From Erinaceus europaeus (lineage: Eukaryota; Chordata; Mammalia; Eulipotyphla; Erinaceidae): a stretch of DNA of 64,000 bases. The stretch spans positions 87,506,161 through 87,570,160 of the forward strand of contig NC_080175.1 in assembly GCF_950295315.1 (NCBI RefSeq). Reading direction: 5' to 3'. The position numbers and the translations under genes are program-made. This document shows, in pieces, positions 1 through 10,666 of this stretch (position 1 is the first letter of the stretch; the number at the start of each line of letters is the position of its first letter). The notes under the pieces were generated by a model that saw nothing but the letters and a program-made list of their open reading frames with translations, was not told where the DNA came from and did no database searches.

Positions 1-905
1 AAGTCTTTTGTATTCTGGCTATTTAGTCTAACATCACCGCGCTTAGAAATTCTGTGCTGAGGCAATTGATGATTTGTAATAAAACAGCTCTTATTTTCAT
101 TAATAGGTAGATCTACTAAAGTGGATATCCCCTTCATTTTGAGATGTTAGTTGAAAATAAATTACTTTGCAATATATAAATATGTATATTTTAGACATAT
201 CAATCTTAATTTAAAACTAAGTTTTTGATCAGACAACTGATGCCAAAGAAAGATTACACTGTACACAAAATAACTAGTTGTGAATAGATTCATTAAGTGA
301 CCATATACTTTAAAAATAATAGAACATTGAGATACTAGGGTGTTTTAGGCAGTTTTATTTGTAGCAAATAGATCTTTACTATTTATTAACTCAACCATCA
401 ACTAAGAGTTTATTCATTGAGAATTAGTTTTGAAAATTTAAATCTCTTGAACAGTATAATTTCTCAAAACTCTTAGCTCTCTAAGGTTCTCTGCTTAGTT
501 TTGTACTGCCTTGTCTTCCCTTAGACATTCGACTTATTCACCTACTGTCAGTTTTCCACACCCGCAGACATCAAGTCAACCATGTTCTCCAATGTTCCAC
601 CAATATGGCAGAATCACTTAGCTTATGTGACCTACCATACATTCCTTTATGAAAATAGTATAATTTGTGCAGCTTTTATGTCTTTAACACTGACTACTCT
701 GAAGAAACTACTTATAATCACCAACTGTTAATCACTTTCTATTTTCTTACACCTCTTATTAAATTTCCTCTTCTTCTAGCTCTTAAAAGAGAGATAAAAT
801 ATTCAGTTCCTCTAAATTTTAATATTTTTACTCAGATAAAAAAATTAATAGTTTAAAGATTCTGTGTAAATAACTGAAATATGTGTAGGGTCATGACTGC
901 TTAAT
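1..905. other. Unique AT-rich DNA, no gene seen
   Basis: No repeat family, exon-like frame or RNA gene is recognisable. The only frame of note (63 codons from 665) is low-complexity and lacks any domain. The right edge is set by the target-site duplication of the L1 that follows. Confidence 0.6.
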
Positions 906-924
906 AGAAAGTTAATAGTTGTTA

Positions 925-1337
925 GCAAACTTAGCACCAAAAAAGCAAATGACCCCATCCAAAAATGGGCAGAGGATATGAACAAAACATTCACTACAGA
1001 GGAGATCCAAAAGGCTAACAAACATATGAAAAACTGCTCTAGGTCACTGATTGTCAGAGAAATGCAAATTAAGACAACACTAAGATATCACCTCACTCCT
1101 GTGAGAATGGCATACATCAAAAAGGACAGCAGCAACAAATGCTGGAGAGGATGTGGGGACAGAGGAACCCTTTTACATTGCTGGTGGGAATGTAAATTGG
1201 TCCAGCCTCTGTGGAGAGCAGTCTGGAAAACTCTCAGAGGGCTAGACATGGACCTTCCATATGATCCAGTAATTCCTCTCCTGGGCTTATACCCCAAGGA
1301 CTCCATAACACCCAACCAAAAAGAGGTATGTACTCCT
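925..1337 (+). pseudogene. L1 ORF2 C-terminal remnant, part 1
   Basis: The frame from 978 encodes the end of L1 ORF2 protein, the endonuclease/reverse transcriptase. The cysteine-rich region is clear: [18 protein letters not shown] holds the conserved Cys/His pattern, and the [13 protein letters not shown] stretch is typical of mammalian L1. The endonuclease and RT domains are missing through 5' truncation. The frame breaks at 1338 where another L1 fragment was inserted and resumes at 1498. It is a dead fragment that cannot encode a working protein. There is no promoter and the ATG at 978 is internal to the original ORF. Confidence 0.9.
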
Positions 1338-1497
1338 TTTTTTTTTATTTTTTTATTTTTTTTTAAATTTTTTATTTAAGAAAGGATTAATTAACAAAAC
1401 CATAGGGTAGGAGGGGTACAACTCCACACAATTCCCACCGCCCAATCTCCATATCCATAGAGAATGGGAAAGCTATCGGGGGAGGGGGTGGGATATG
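1338..1497 (-). mobile_element. Nested L1 3' end with 5' inversion (twin priming)
   Basis: A 160-bp insert interrupts the L1 ORF2 remnant and is flanked by a 15-bp TSD, GAGGTATGTACTCCT, at 1323-1337 and 1498-1512. From the left it holds a T-run (the poly(A) tail on the other strand), then the antisense L1 3' end to about 1456, then a short sense-oriented piece of the same 3'UTR (about 1457-1497). Opposite orientations inside one TSD pair are the mark of twin priming during L1 integration. Confidence 0.85.
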
Positions 1498-1755
1498 GAG
1501 GTATGTACTCCTATGTTCATAGCAGCACAATTCATAATGGCTAAAACTTGGAAGCAACCCAGGTGCCCAACAACAGATGAGTGGCTGAGAATGCTGTGGT
1601 ATATATACACAATGGAATACTATGCAGCTATCAAGAACAATGAACCCACCTTCTCTGACTCATCTTGGACAGAGCTAGAAGGAATTATGTTAAGTGAGCT
1701 AAGTCGGAAAGATAAAGATGAGTATGGGATGATCCCACTCATCAACAGAAGTTGA
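1498..1755 (+). pseudogene. L1 ORF2 C-terminal remnant, part 2
   Basis: Continues the ORF2 frame after the nested insertion: residues VCTPMFIAAQFIMAKTWKQP, then WYIYTMEYYAAIKNNE, to the natural ORF2 stop at 1753-1755. These are conserved C-terminal L1 motifs. Joined conceptually with 925-1337 it is only about the last 230 residues of a protein of about 1,275 residues in other mammals. Confidence 0.9.
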
Positions 1756-3100
1756 GTAAGAAGATCTGAAAGGGAAACTAAAAGCAGGACCTGATCAAAT
1801 TGTAAGTAGGGCACCAAAGTAAAAACCCTGTGGTGAGGGGGTAGACATGCAGCTTCCTGGGCCAGTGGGGGGTGGGAGTGGGTGGGAGGGATGGGTCACT
1901 GTCTTTTGGTGGTGGGAATGGTGTTTATGTACACTCCTAGCAAAATGTAGACATATAAATCAGTAGTTGATTAATATGAGAGGGGAAAAATCAATTGTAT
2001 GTCTCGAAGTTTTTCAAAACACAAACTGAATCTTTTTAATATATAGGCTATGTATTTGATATGCGAGCTCTCTCAAAAGTCTAGACCAAGTAGATTAGAA
2101 GCATCCAATAGCATAGCTATATACAAGATACTGGATACTGTACAGCAAACCATAACAAAAGGACTTTCAAAGTTAATCCAATTACCAAATATTGTGATGA
2201 TAACATTAACTATCGATTGTCTTTTTGAACCCTAAGACAGCAGGAACCTCACATCTCCACTATAGAGCCCCTACTTCCCCCAGTCCTGGAACCCTTGGAT
2301 AGGGCCCACTTTCCCGTATGCCTCTCCCAATCCATACCAAATAATATTGCATCCGCCGATCACAACCTAAGCAACGCAACGATTGCCACCTCAACATGCT
2401 TCACCTAAGACTGTGTCCGGAGACTTCACGTGTGGAATGACAACCCTTCAGCTTCATTACTCGGGTGAGACCTTTCCTTTTATAGTATACTCTAATTCCA
2501 TCTCAGGTGGTTCACTTTCTAACAAAGTCTCATAACCTAGATATACACCAGTTTCTGTGAGAGAGAGCTTATGTTCACACGTATCCATAAACTACTGCAA
2601 AATATATACCTGAAAGCAGAAGTACACTAGAGTTTGCAGTGAGTACCCCCCTAACACTTCCTCTCCACTATTCCAACCTTTGGGACCATGATTGCTCAAC
2701 AATTTGTTTGGCTTCGTATGTTAACTCTCTTTTCAATCACCAGGTTCCAGATGCCACCAGGATGCTGGCCAGGCTTCCCTGGATTGAAGATCCCACCAAT
2801 GTGTCCTGGAGCTCCGCTTCCCCAGAGACACACCCTACTAGGGAAAGAGAGAGGCAGACTGGGAGTATGGACCGACCAGTCAACGTCCATGTTCAGCGGG
2901 GAAGCAATTACGGAAGCCAGACCTTCTACCTTCTGCAACCCACAATGACCCTGGGTCCATGCTCCCAGAGGGATAGAGAATGGGAAAGCTATCAGGGGAG
3001 GGGGTGGGTTATGGAGATCGGGTGGTGGGAATTGTGTGGAGTTGTACCCCTCCTACCTTATGGTTTTGTTAATTAATCCTTTCTTAAATTAAAAAAAAAT
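1756..3100 (+). mobile_element. L1 3'UTR, long form
   Basis: About 1.3 kb of noncoding sequence follows the ORF2 stop without a break. It ends with the module that recurs at 4430-4800, 41840-42129 and 55150-55420 (AGTTGTACCCCTC.. then a T-rich stretch and A-run). A G-rich stretch lies at about 1834-1925. It is far longer than the human L1 3'UTR. Other L1 copies here (30434-30895) have a short, unrelated 3'UTR. Confidence 0.75.
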
Positions 3101-3127
3101 CTTTCTTAGCAAAAAAAAAAAAAAAAA

Positions 3128-3269
3128 GTCCAGCCTTTAGAAAATAGTTCAGGGTTAAATGTTTGCAGTATAGTTGAGTACAATTTCTTATATACCATCA
3201 TGCACCAGGACACCAATACCTTTGTGCCACTCCCTCCCATGCCTTCCTCCTCCATAGTACTTTTTCTTT

Positions 3270-3319
<50 letters not shown>

Positions 3320-3768
3320 TTCCTTTCTTTCTTTCTTTCTTTCTTTCTTTCCTTTCTTCTTCTTCTTCCCCTTCCCCTTCCCCTTCCTCTTCTTCTTCTT
3401 CTTCTTCTTCTTCTTCTTCTTCTTCTTCTTCTTCTTCTTCTTCTTCTTCTTCTCCTTCTTCTTCTCCTTCTTCTTCTTCCTCTTCTTCTTTTTGGTGTAA
3501 TGTATCACACCTAGTTCAAGTTTCATCTTGCATGTTTAAGTTCCACCTCTAAGTGAGATTATCTGCTATTCATTTCTCTTTTGTTGGCTTACCTCACTTA
3601 ATATGATTCTTCTGAGTAGACCTTGATCTGTGCAAATAGAAAACAGTGAGGTTAGTGGGACAATAATAGGCTTTTGAATCGGGTGGATCTTCCTTGGAGT
3701 CCTGGCCTGGTAGCCATGTGACAAAGGGACATCATGTTTTCCATTAGAGGTATAACATTTCAAATAAA
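3128..3768 (+). other. Probable 3'-transduced segment of the L1
   Basis: This sequence lies between the L1's own A-run and a second A-rich tail that ends at the right TSD. An AATAAA signal sits at 3763-3768, just before that tail, as expected if transcription read through the L1 signal and used a downstream one. The carried DNA includes an older antisense L1 3' end (about 3180-3610), a pyrimidine microsatellite and about 150 bp of unrecognised DNA. Separate nested insertions are an alternative. Confidence 0.65.
3262..3490. repeat. (TTTC)n then (TTC)n microsatellite
   Basis: A pyrimidine tract with two phases, TTTC units to about 3355 and TTC/TTCC units to about 3490. It probably grew from the pyrimidine-rich part of the antisense L1 3'UTR around it. 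It produces long poly-Leu/Phe or poly-Lys/Arg frames without coding meaning. Confidence 0.95.
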
Positions 3769-3821
3769 AAAAACTGAATGAAAAAAACAACAAAAACAAA
3801 AAAGAAAGTTAATAGTTGTTA

Positions 3822-4803
3822 TTACTATCTGGGTCTCCATTGTCACTGGTCATCTCCATCAAGCCCAACACAATGGACCCCTTTGTGGGCACCCATAGGA
3901 CCTTGCCCTCAATGTAGATCAACAACGGTAGAGAATGTTCTAGCCCCCCTTTGGAGGCTAGATAACATACCCTATCTACAACCTGAGGAAGATGGGTCCT
4001 GAAATTGGGGCATCTTGGAACGTTCCTACTCATGACCAGAGAATGTGAGCTCAGACCTTCAGGGATGAAGAGGTTACATAGGTTTCTAAGCTGAATATAG
4101 GCCCCAGATCAAATCAACAGGGTTTACAGTCAACAATATTTATACACCTTTCCCATATTTGGGAGCTACTCTCTTCCCTTATCCAAATTTCTAGCCCTTT
4201 TTTCCAGTCATGACATCATCTTCCCAGACAAGAACTTGGGTCCACCTGCATTTCAGAGGTCAGGCTCAGGCAAAAACTAATATAGCCATGGGCCATTTGG
4301 AATATAACTAAAATAGGCCTGAAAACATATCTTCAAAATGGAGCCCCCCAACCTTAATCTGCAATATTCCAGTCTTTAGGTTCATGTTTAGTCAACACTT
4401 TGTTTGGCTTTATATGTTAACTCTTTTTTCAGCCACCAGATTCCAGATGCTATCATGATACCAACGGCACTTCCCTGGGCAGACAACTCCACCAATATGT
4501 CCTGGAGCCCTGCTCCCCCAGAAACTTGACCTCTAGGGAAAGAGAGAGACACGATGGGCATATGGATCAACCTGCCAATGTCCATGTTCAGCAGAGAAGC
4601 AATTACAGAAGCCAGACCCTCCACCTTCTGCACCCCATAATGACCCTTGGTCCAAACTCCCAGAGGGTTAAAGAATAGGAAAGCTATCAGGGGAGGGGAT
4701 GGGATATGGAGTTCTGGTGGTGGGAACTGTGTGGAGTTGTACCCCCTCTTATCCTATGGTTTTGTCAGTGTATCCTTTTTGTAAATAAAAATTTAGAAAA
4801 AAA
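3822..4803 (+). mobile_element. Older L1 3'UTR fragment
   Basis: The 3' half (about 4370-4800) matches the terminal module of the L1 at 2640-3100 with many changes, and ends in TAAATAAAAATTT plus an A-run. The 5' half is related, at lower similarity, to 11730-12250, so both belong to an older L1 3'UTR lineage. No ORF2 sequence is present. Its left edge coincides with the TSD of the preceding L1, which therefore inserted at or beside it. Confidence 0.7.
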
Positions 4804-5461
4804 ATTCTTATGGCCCTTTTTCATTTTACCTTTTATTATTTCTTATTGTCATCTTCTGAGTCTTTCTAACTAAAATGTACTCCTAAATTATTGACTAAAT
4901 CCAAGATACTTGATCCCCTTCAATTCATACCTACTGCTCTCTGTTTGCTTATAATCTGTTAATCCAACTCTTCCCCCTCAAATCTTACTAATATATTAAG
5001 GGCTAGCTCAGATATGAAGTCAGATACGATGTTTTCACTAATCACCCCAGCAGGAAAAGAGTATCATGCTCTGACAGTTTTATACAGTACCCCAGAATAC
5101 ATCAAAGCACCACACTTTGACCTGTATAATGATGCGAACGTCCTGTTTTACCTCAGCTTCAGAAATATCCAGTAGAATGTGATTATCTTTGTATATGTCA
5201 TAGCGCTTAAAATGATGAGGAAAAGAAAAAAGAAATTGCATGCCCCAAATATTACAAAGTTCAAACTTTTACTACGCGTCACTGAAATATTACAAGGGTT
5301 AAATAATTATCATTTGAAGGGTTAACTTTGCACTGTCACAGATTTAAGTGATTATTGCCCACTAAGCTTAAATAGTGGGCCAAAAACATAGTGCACTGTT
5401 TTGCCATATGCTCGAACCACATTTGAGCTTGGGGACTTGGAAGGAAGCTTCAATGTTGTAA
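4804..5461. other. Unique AT-rich DNA
   Basis: No gene, repeat family or long frame recognised. Confidence 0.5.
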
Positions 5462-5755
5462 TCTCTTTTATTATTTTTTATTATTTTATTTCTTAACTGG
5501 GGATTAATGGTTCACACTTGACAGTAAAATACAGTAGTTTGTACCTGCATAAAATTTCCCAGTTTTCCTCACAGCAATCCAACAGCTACTAGGTCCATTA
5601 TGTCCATTATGTTCCAGACCTGAACCCTCTCCCCCAACCCCACAGAATCTTTTATTTTGGTGCAATACACCAACTCCCATACAAGTTCTGCTTCATGTTT
5701 TATCTTCTGACCTTGATTTTCAACTTCTATGAGCAATCTCTTATCTTTTTACTTT
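5462..5755 (-). mobile_element. L1 3' end, antisense, short-3'UTR lineage
   Basis: On the minus strand it reads as the last part of an L1 with the short 3'UTR, ending in the ATTAATCCCC module and an A-rich tail (T-rich on the plus strand at 5462-5494). The same module ends the sense copies at 30434-30895 and 59615-59755. Confidence 0.75.
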
Positions 5756-6667
5756 TTTTTGCCTGTCTATCTCTATCTTAAAAACAAAACAAACATAAAA
5801 AAAACCTTAAATATCTCAACATTCTAGTATTGTGTTTACTACATGTTATTTCAAAATTAATATATACTAAGATGCCTTGTGATTCTAGTAAAACCATGCT
5901 GTGGAATCTAGAATCTTATTATGCATATATTTACTGTAAGTAAATATTTATAGGGAAATGGAAAATGTAAAGTCAGGCAACAAGTATGATACTGAGAATT
6001 CTAGAAAATTAAAGTAGGTGGAAGGCTTTAGTTGGAGGTGTATGTGGTCTGCTGATACCTATCACGAGGGGTTAAAAGACTACATAGGTGACAAGTGTAC
6101 CATAAATGATTATTTTCCTCAATACTGATTTTAAAATTAATGAATTAGCATCAGTGATAAGAGACATTAGCATCAAATATATGAAAGTCCAATTCCTTCT
6201 CTAATATTAGCTCCAACACACTCAGTGATCACACAGATGACATACACCTTCAACTAAAGCCTGCCACCTACTTTAATTTTCTAGAATTCTCAATATTATA
6301 TTTGTTGCCTGTTCTTGCTACTGTTATGGTAAGAAGAATTCTAATTATACCTTAGAAGAAACTACCTCTAGAAAGTTGTTTGAAGCATAGAGTGGAAGGA
6401 CCCTGCCCCCTCAGACATTCTTATCCAATTCTTGTTGAACAATCAAATTTTCAGAACCCCTCTATTCTTAACGTCATTTGTTTTTATATCTTCAGTTCTC
6501 TTCTCATGGAAGGGTTTACCTGTTAGCACATGTGGAATGATCATAGTTAATGTGTATGGATTCTTGGCTGAATTTAGGATTAGTAAAAGAGTAAGGACAA
6601 CAGAAGTATGAGCCTGGGCGCTATTCACTGGCAAACCGGGAATTTAAAATAATGTGTATAAAACCTG
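5756..6667. other. Unique AT-rich DNA
   Basis: Begins with a short A-rich stretch, otherwise no recognisable element. Confidence 0.5.
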
Positions 6668-6815
6668 TCTGTTTTAAGGACACAGAGATGGCACAGTGGA
6701 TAGGGGGTCAGACTCTCAAGTGTAAAGTTCTAGATTTCATCCTAATACCTACATGTGCTGTAGTGATGCTCAGATGTATCCTCCTCTCTCTCTCATCAAT
6801 CAATCAATAAAAATT
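6668..6815 (+). mobile_element. tRNA-derived SINE, short type
   Basis: The head GGCACAGTGGATAGG resembles a pol III A-box, and CTCAAGTGTAAAG follows as in the better copy at 57460-57622. A CTCTCTCT stretch and a (CAAT)n-like, A-rich tail end it. Diverged. Confidence 0.7.
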
Positions 6816-8221
6816 CTTAACAGCTTCTCTGCTTTATGAAGAATTATGGGAACTAGAGCACACCAAAAGTTAATGAAGTAGTAAATTCTCATAGGGCAAA
6901 CCCAGCCCATTTCTTCCCTGATCTAGTAAAACATGAGAACATTGTAGATCTACATCCTAATCTTGACCTAGTGCTCAATATTTATGTAATTTAACCTCAC
7001 TTGTCCAGATTTTCTACCAAATAATTAGTTTGGATCAGATGAATTGTAAAATCCCTTTTGGCATTACTACTCATTCACTGTCTGATTATACTATCTTGGA
7101 AATGAAATGACAGGCGTTCTTAATACTTGTGATCACAATCTAAAAGTCCTTCTCTTTCAATCTTATGAATATTTGCTCCCTAGATTAATATCACTACTGC
7201 AGACATGAATATGTGTGACTGGAGAGACCACAAGAAATGTGCCTCTTGTTTTTATAAAGTCCTTCAGTCATAGTTTTGTCATGTCCTTTATAGTTTATTC
7301 TCCTTATTATACATTCTGGGGGCTTTTTAATTTCATCCTTGGGTTGTATATACACATTACTGGTATTTTTAGAAGCACTTTATGAGTACAAAATCTATTC
7401 CCTGCGCCCTCATCAATTTGAAATTACCATTTTAAGGCTGATTAAATAAGGATTAGTGCCAATGTTCTACTTATTAGGCTGTGTCTTCAACTGGAACTGA
7501 TGATGTAGTATTTGTCAATAACTAGTTCACAGCCTTAAATTCCACAAAATGAAACCTTTGCATGAGAGTCCATCTGTCTGAAAATTTTGAAGCAAGCTTC
7601 CATGAAGAGGAAAGCCATTTATTATGTGACGACATAAGCATATAGTGGCATGTATCATAGCTGTTTGATTACTGCTGGGGAGATGACTTGCATTCCCTCT
7701 AAGCCCTCTATCAGAATCTAGCAGTGATGGATTGAATTCTCCTTACCTTAGTATGATGATGGATTACTTCAGGAAGATATATAAGAACAGTAGAATCTAG
7801 GCACCAATCAATTAGCATCACAACAAAAACGTGCTAGCACTGATTGTTTCCATGATATAAGATCAAACCAAAACTTGGTAAATTAGCCCAACTTTCTGAA
7901 ACTATGAATAGTTAGCTATACATTAAGCTTCTATTCAGTGATGAATATTTTTCTATTTTGTAGCATACCTTAAGATTTCAAATGCATATTACTTGCATAT
8001 AAGTAATACTGATTTCATTTTAATAAATTGAGACAGAAAGATTGTGATGTGTGATTCTCAAAGTGTATTTCATACTACCAGACATCAGGACTGATCCGGG
8101 ATAAATAAAGGAAAGAAATGGACTTGGTTATGAATACTTTATGAGGAAGATGAAATAGAAGACGAGTCAGGATTTAGGCCCTCAAGTAACTATGTTACCT
8201 CTCACACACTTCAAAATTTTA
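6816..8221. other. Unique AT-rich DNA
   Basis: No element or exon-like frame recognised over 1.4 kb. Confidence 0.5.
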
Positions 8222-8354
8222 TTTGCTAATGAGAAAGATAGGAGAGATATAAAGAGCCAGACATCCTTCTGGTACATGTGCTGTTGAGAATAGAACTCAG
8301 GACCTCATGTCTGAGAGTCCAGTGCTTTATCCATTCTGCCACCTCCCCAACGAC
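8222..8354 (-). mobile_element. Old SINE fragment, antisense
   Basis: The reverse complement carries a B-box-like stretch beside GAACTCAGGACC and the SINE head (ATTCTGCCACCTCCCC on the plus strand is the head in reverse). Strongly diverged. Confidence 0.6.
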
Positions 8355-8611
8355 ATGTTACCTCTCTTACCATCAGTTTCCAAGTTGCAAAACTGTCATC
8401 TGATCTATTCTACTGGGAGGTTAAATACATTAAAATAAATAACAGATTTGAAAGTTAATAATGAATATAAAGTGTTTATATGCATACTAAAATTCTTACA
8501 TATGATTCTTAGGTGAGTGAAAGTCACATAAATAAAAGTAAAATCATGCATTCTAGATATTTGTAGTAAGATGGTGATTTCTTATATAAAAATGAATGTG
8601 ATAAAGAATCT

Positions 8612-8905
8612 TTAAGGAGCACACTTACTAAAGCACAGAAATTACTATGTGTAAGGACCTGGGTTCAAGTCCCTGGTCCCTACCTGAAGAGGAAAAGTTT
8701 CATGAGTGGTGAAACAGTGCTATAGGTGTCTCTCTGTTTATCCCTCTATTCACTCCCACTCCCTTCCCTTTCAATTTATGTCGTATCAAAGAAAAAAATT
8801 CAACAAAGGGATAATAATTAAAAAAAAGAAAACTAAAATGGCAGACAGCAATGGTAATTTCATTATACAGGTACGAAGCCCCAGTGATAGCCTTATTGCT
8901 GTGGT
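8612..8905 (+). mobile_element. SINE, long form
   Basis: Contains the B-box region GACCTGGGTTCAAGTCCC, the GTGGTGAAACAGTGCTATAG middle, a pyrimidine-rich stretch, an A-rich internal part and the 3' module with AAGCCCCAGTGATAGCC. The simple repeat at 8938-9015 follows directly. Confidence 0.75.
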
Positions 8906-8933
8906 CTCTTTCACTGTCTCTCTGCTTCCCTTG

Positions 8934-8937
<4 letters not shown>

Positions 8938-9015
<78 letters not shown>
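8938..9015. repeat. (CT)n-(TA)n microsatellite
   Basis: Pure CT units to about 8965, then TA units to about 9015. Length is likely variable between individuals. Confidence 0.95.
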
Positions 9016-9021
<6 letters not shown>

Positions 9022-9107
9022 AGCTCATACTTTCCTTATCTAAGATTCCAGAGGAGAAAGAAACCAAAATATAATAATATAAAAATGTTATAAGAAGGAT
9101 AAATACC

Positions 9108-9356
9108 AGATGATTATTGCTCATAGCTGGGGTCTAAGAAGCAAAGCAAGGGAGGACTCCCAGACGAAGCCTCTGTGGTCTGAGGCTATTGAAGCAGATC
9201 CAGTCACTCAGAAGTCTGAATGGGGGAGCCCCAAGGGGAGGGGTGATGTTAAAGTCTTCATGTGGAACAAGAGGGTTGTTGGTCAGGGTGAGATGTACTC
9301 GCACCTATTTAGGGAAAACGTGGAAATACAGGCACTACCCTGACAACAGAAATCAT
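9108..9356 (+). other. Unclassified GC-richer segment
   Basis: About 250 bp with clearly higher GC than its neighbours and an open frame of 77 codons from 9110. No domain, splice pattern or known repeat is recognised and no second copy lies in this window. It may be an old retrotransposed piece or an unrecognised repeat. It is bordered by AT-rich DNA, and an A-rich stretch (AAATAAATAAATAAAG) follows at about 9395. Confidence 0.35.
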
Positions 9357-9489
9357 ATAAGTCAAAATTTCCTTAGTAAATTGATGAATTTGAAATAAAT
9401 AAATAAAGCAAAATCTGCAACATTTTTCTTTTTAAAATGTGCATTCAAAAGCTAAGACATAGAAGCTACCAGGTAATTATTTCCTTTCT

Positions 9490-9718
9490 TTCATTTTTAT
9501 TTTTAAATTTTATTTATTTATTTATTTATTGAGTCAAGACAGTCAGAAATTGAGAGGAAGGAGAGAGATAGAAAGGGTGAGAGACACAGAGACACGTGCA
9601 GATCTGCTCCACCACTCTTGAAGCTTCCCTCCTGCAGGTGGGAAGCAGGGCCTTGAACCTGGGGCCTTGCACATTGTAATGTGTGCTCTCAACCAAGTGT
9701 GCCACCATCCAGCCCCCC
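9490..9718 (-). mobile_element. SINE, antisense
   Basis: T-rich (ATTT)n tail on the left, then the reverse of the body with GAACCTGGGGCC (B-box area) and the end CCACCATCCAGCCCC, which is the SINE start in reverse. No internal 3' module, so it belongs to the shorter class. Confidence 0.85.
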
Positions 9719-9789
9719 AGGTAATTTTTTCTTGGTGAGAAGAAAGTTTAGTCTATTTTGGATGCATTCATTAATTTAAAAGACACTAT

Positions 9790-10071
9790 TGGGAATCGGG
9801 TGGTAGTGCAGCGGATTAAGCGCAGGTGGCGCAAAGCACAAGGATGGGCGTAAGGATCCCGGTTTGAGCCCCCGGCTCCCCACCTGCAGGGAAGTCGCTT
9901 CACAGGTGGTGAAGCGGGTCTGCAGGTGTCTGTCTTTCTCTCCCCCTCTCTGTCTTCCCCTCCTCTATTTCTCTCTGTCCTATGCAACAACAATGATATC
10001 AATAATAACAATGTTAAACAAGGACAACAAAAAAGGGAAAATAAACAAACAAACAAACAAATATATATTTT
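9790..10071 (+). mobile_element. SINE, young, with TSD
   Basis: Near-complete copy starting GGGAATCGGGTGGTAGTGCA (A-box region) with B-box GGTTTGAGCCCC, then the pyrimidine block, a CAACAA-rich part and a (CAAA)n tail. A TSD, AAAAGACACTAT, is present at 9778-9789 and again just after the tail (10073-10084). The low divergence suggests a fairly recent insertion. Confidence 0.9.
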
Positions 10072-10123
10072 AAAAAGACACTATCTCTAAACAAAGAGGA
10101 GCCTTTTAAAATTCATCTTTAAG

Positions 10124-10318
10124 GGCCAGTAAACAAGCTCACTTGGATAGCATACTATTTTATCATGTGTGCATCCCAGGTTCAAGCCTTACCCTGTGGG
10201 CACTGAAGGAACCTTTGGTGTTATTTTCTCTGTGTGTATCTGTCTCTCGTCTCTATCTGAAAAAGTCAGCCTGGAACAGTTAAGCCCCAGAGATGAGAAA
10301 TAAATTTACAAACAAAGA
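10124..10318 (+). mobile_element. Old SINE
   Basis: GGGCCAGTAAACAAGCTCAC head, B-box-like CCCAGGTTCAAGCC, CTGTCTCTCGTCTCTATCTG block, GAAGCCCC-like end (TTAAGCCCCAGAGATGAG) and an A-rich tail. Confidence 0.7.
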
Positions 10319-10505
10319 AATAGTACAGAATATATAGCTTGAGATTCAACAGCTAAAGGTGAAATAAACCAGGCCACAAGCAAATAGAGAGAAACCAAAA
10401 GAATAAAACTAAAATTGATCTGCCAGGAAGACAGGTGCTGACCTGGTAAAAGAGAGGTTAGTAACTAACAATGTAAACAGCCTTTCTTTGTTTCCCTCCC
10501 CTCAC

Positions 10506-10583
10506 TTTTTCTTTTCCTTTCTTTCTCTCTCTTTCTTTCTCTTTCTTTCTTTCTTTCTCTTTCTTTCTTTCTTTCTTTCTTTC
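10506..10583. repeat. (TTTC)n/(CT)n microsatellite
   Basis: An imperfect pyrimidine tract of CTTT and CT units. Confidence 0.9.
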
Positions 10584-10666
10584 GTCTGCTCAGTAGCAGC
10601 AAGTAAGTTCCTTGGGGAATTATCCAAGAAGGCTGACAGAATCTTGTGAGCTGACACATGAGCTTG

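Larger units (their letters stand above)
925..3802 (+). mobile_element. L1 LINE insertion, 5'-truncated, with 3' transduction
   Basis: A sense L1 fragment bounded by an exact 19-bp duplication, AGAAAGTTAATAGTTGTTA, at 906-924 and 3803-3821. It starts inside the 3' part of ORF2, runs through the ORF2 stop near 1755 and a long 3'UTR to an A-rich run near 3090-3127, then continues through about 640 bp of non-L1 sequence to a second A-rich tail (about 3762-3802) that abuts the right duplication. One TSD pair around the whole block implies a single insertion event. It was later interrupted by a nested L1 fragment (1338-1497). Confidence 0.85.

Noticed and set aside
2639..3076. 145-codon plus-strand frame
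   Set aside because: Lies in the L1 3'UTR downstream of the ORF2 stop. Related UTR copies at 4388-4633 and 41845 do not keep the frame.
3188..3526. Poly-Lys and poly-Leu frames over 100 codons
   Set aside because: Translations of the TTTC/TTC microsatellite.
9790..10071. Possible functional tRNA gene in SINE heads
   Set aside because: A- and B-box-like motifs are present, but the head does not fold into an obvious tRNA with acceptor stem and anticodon, and is followed by a SINE body and tail.
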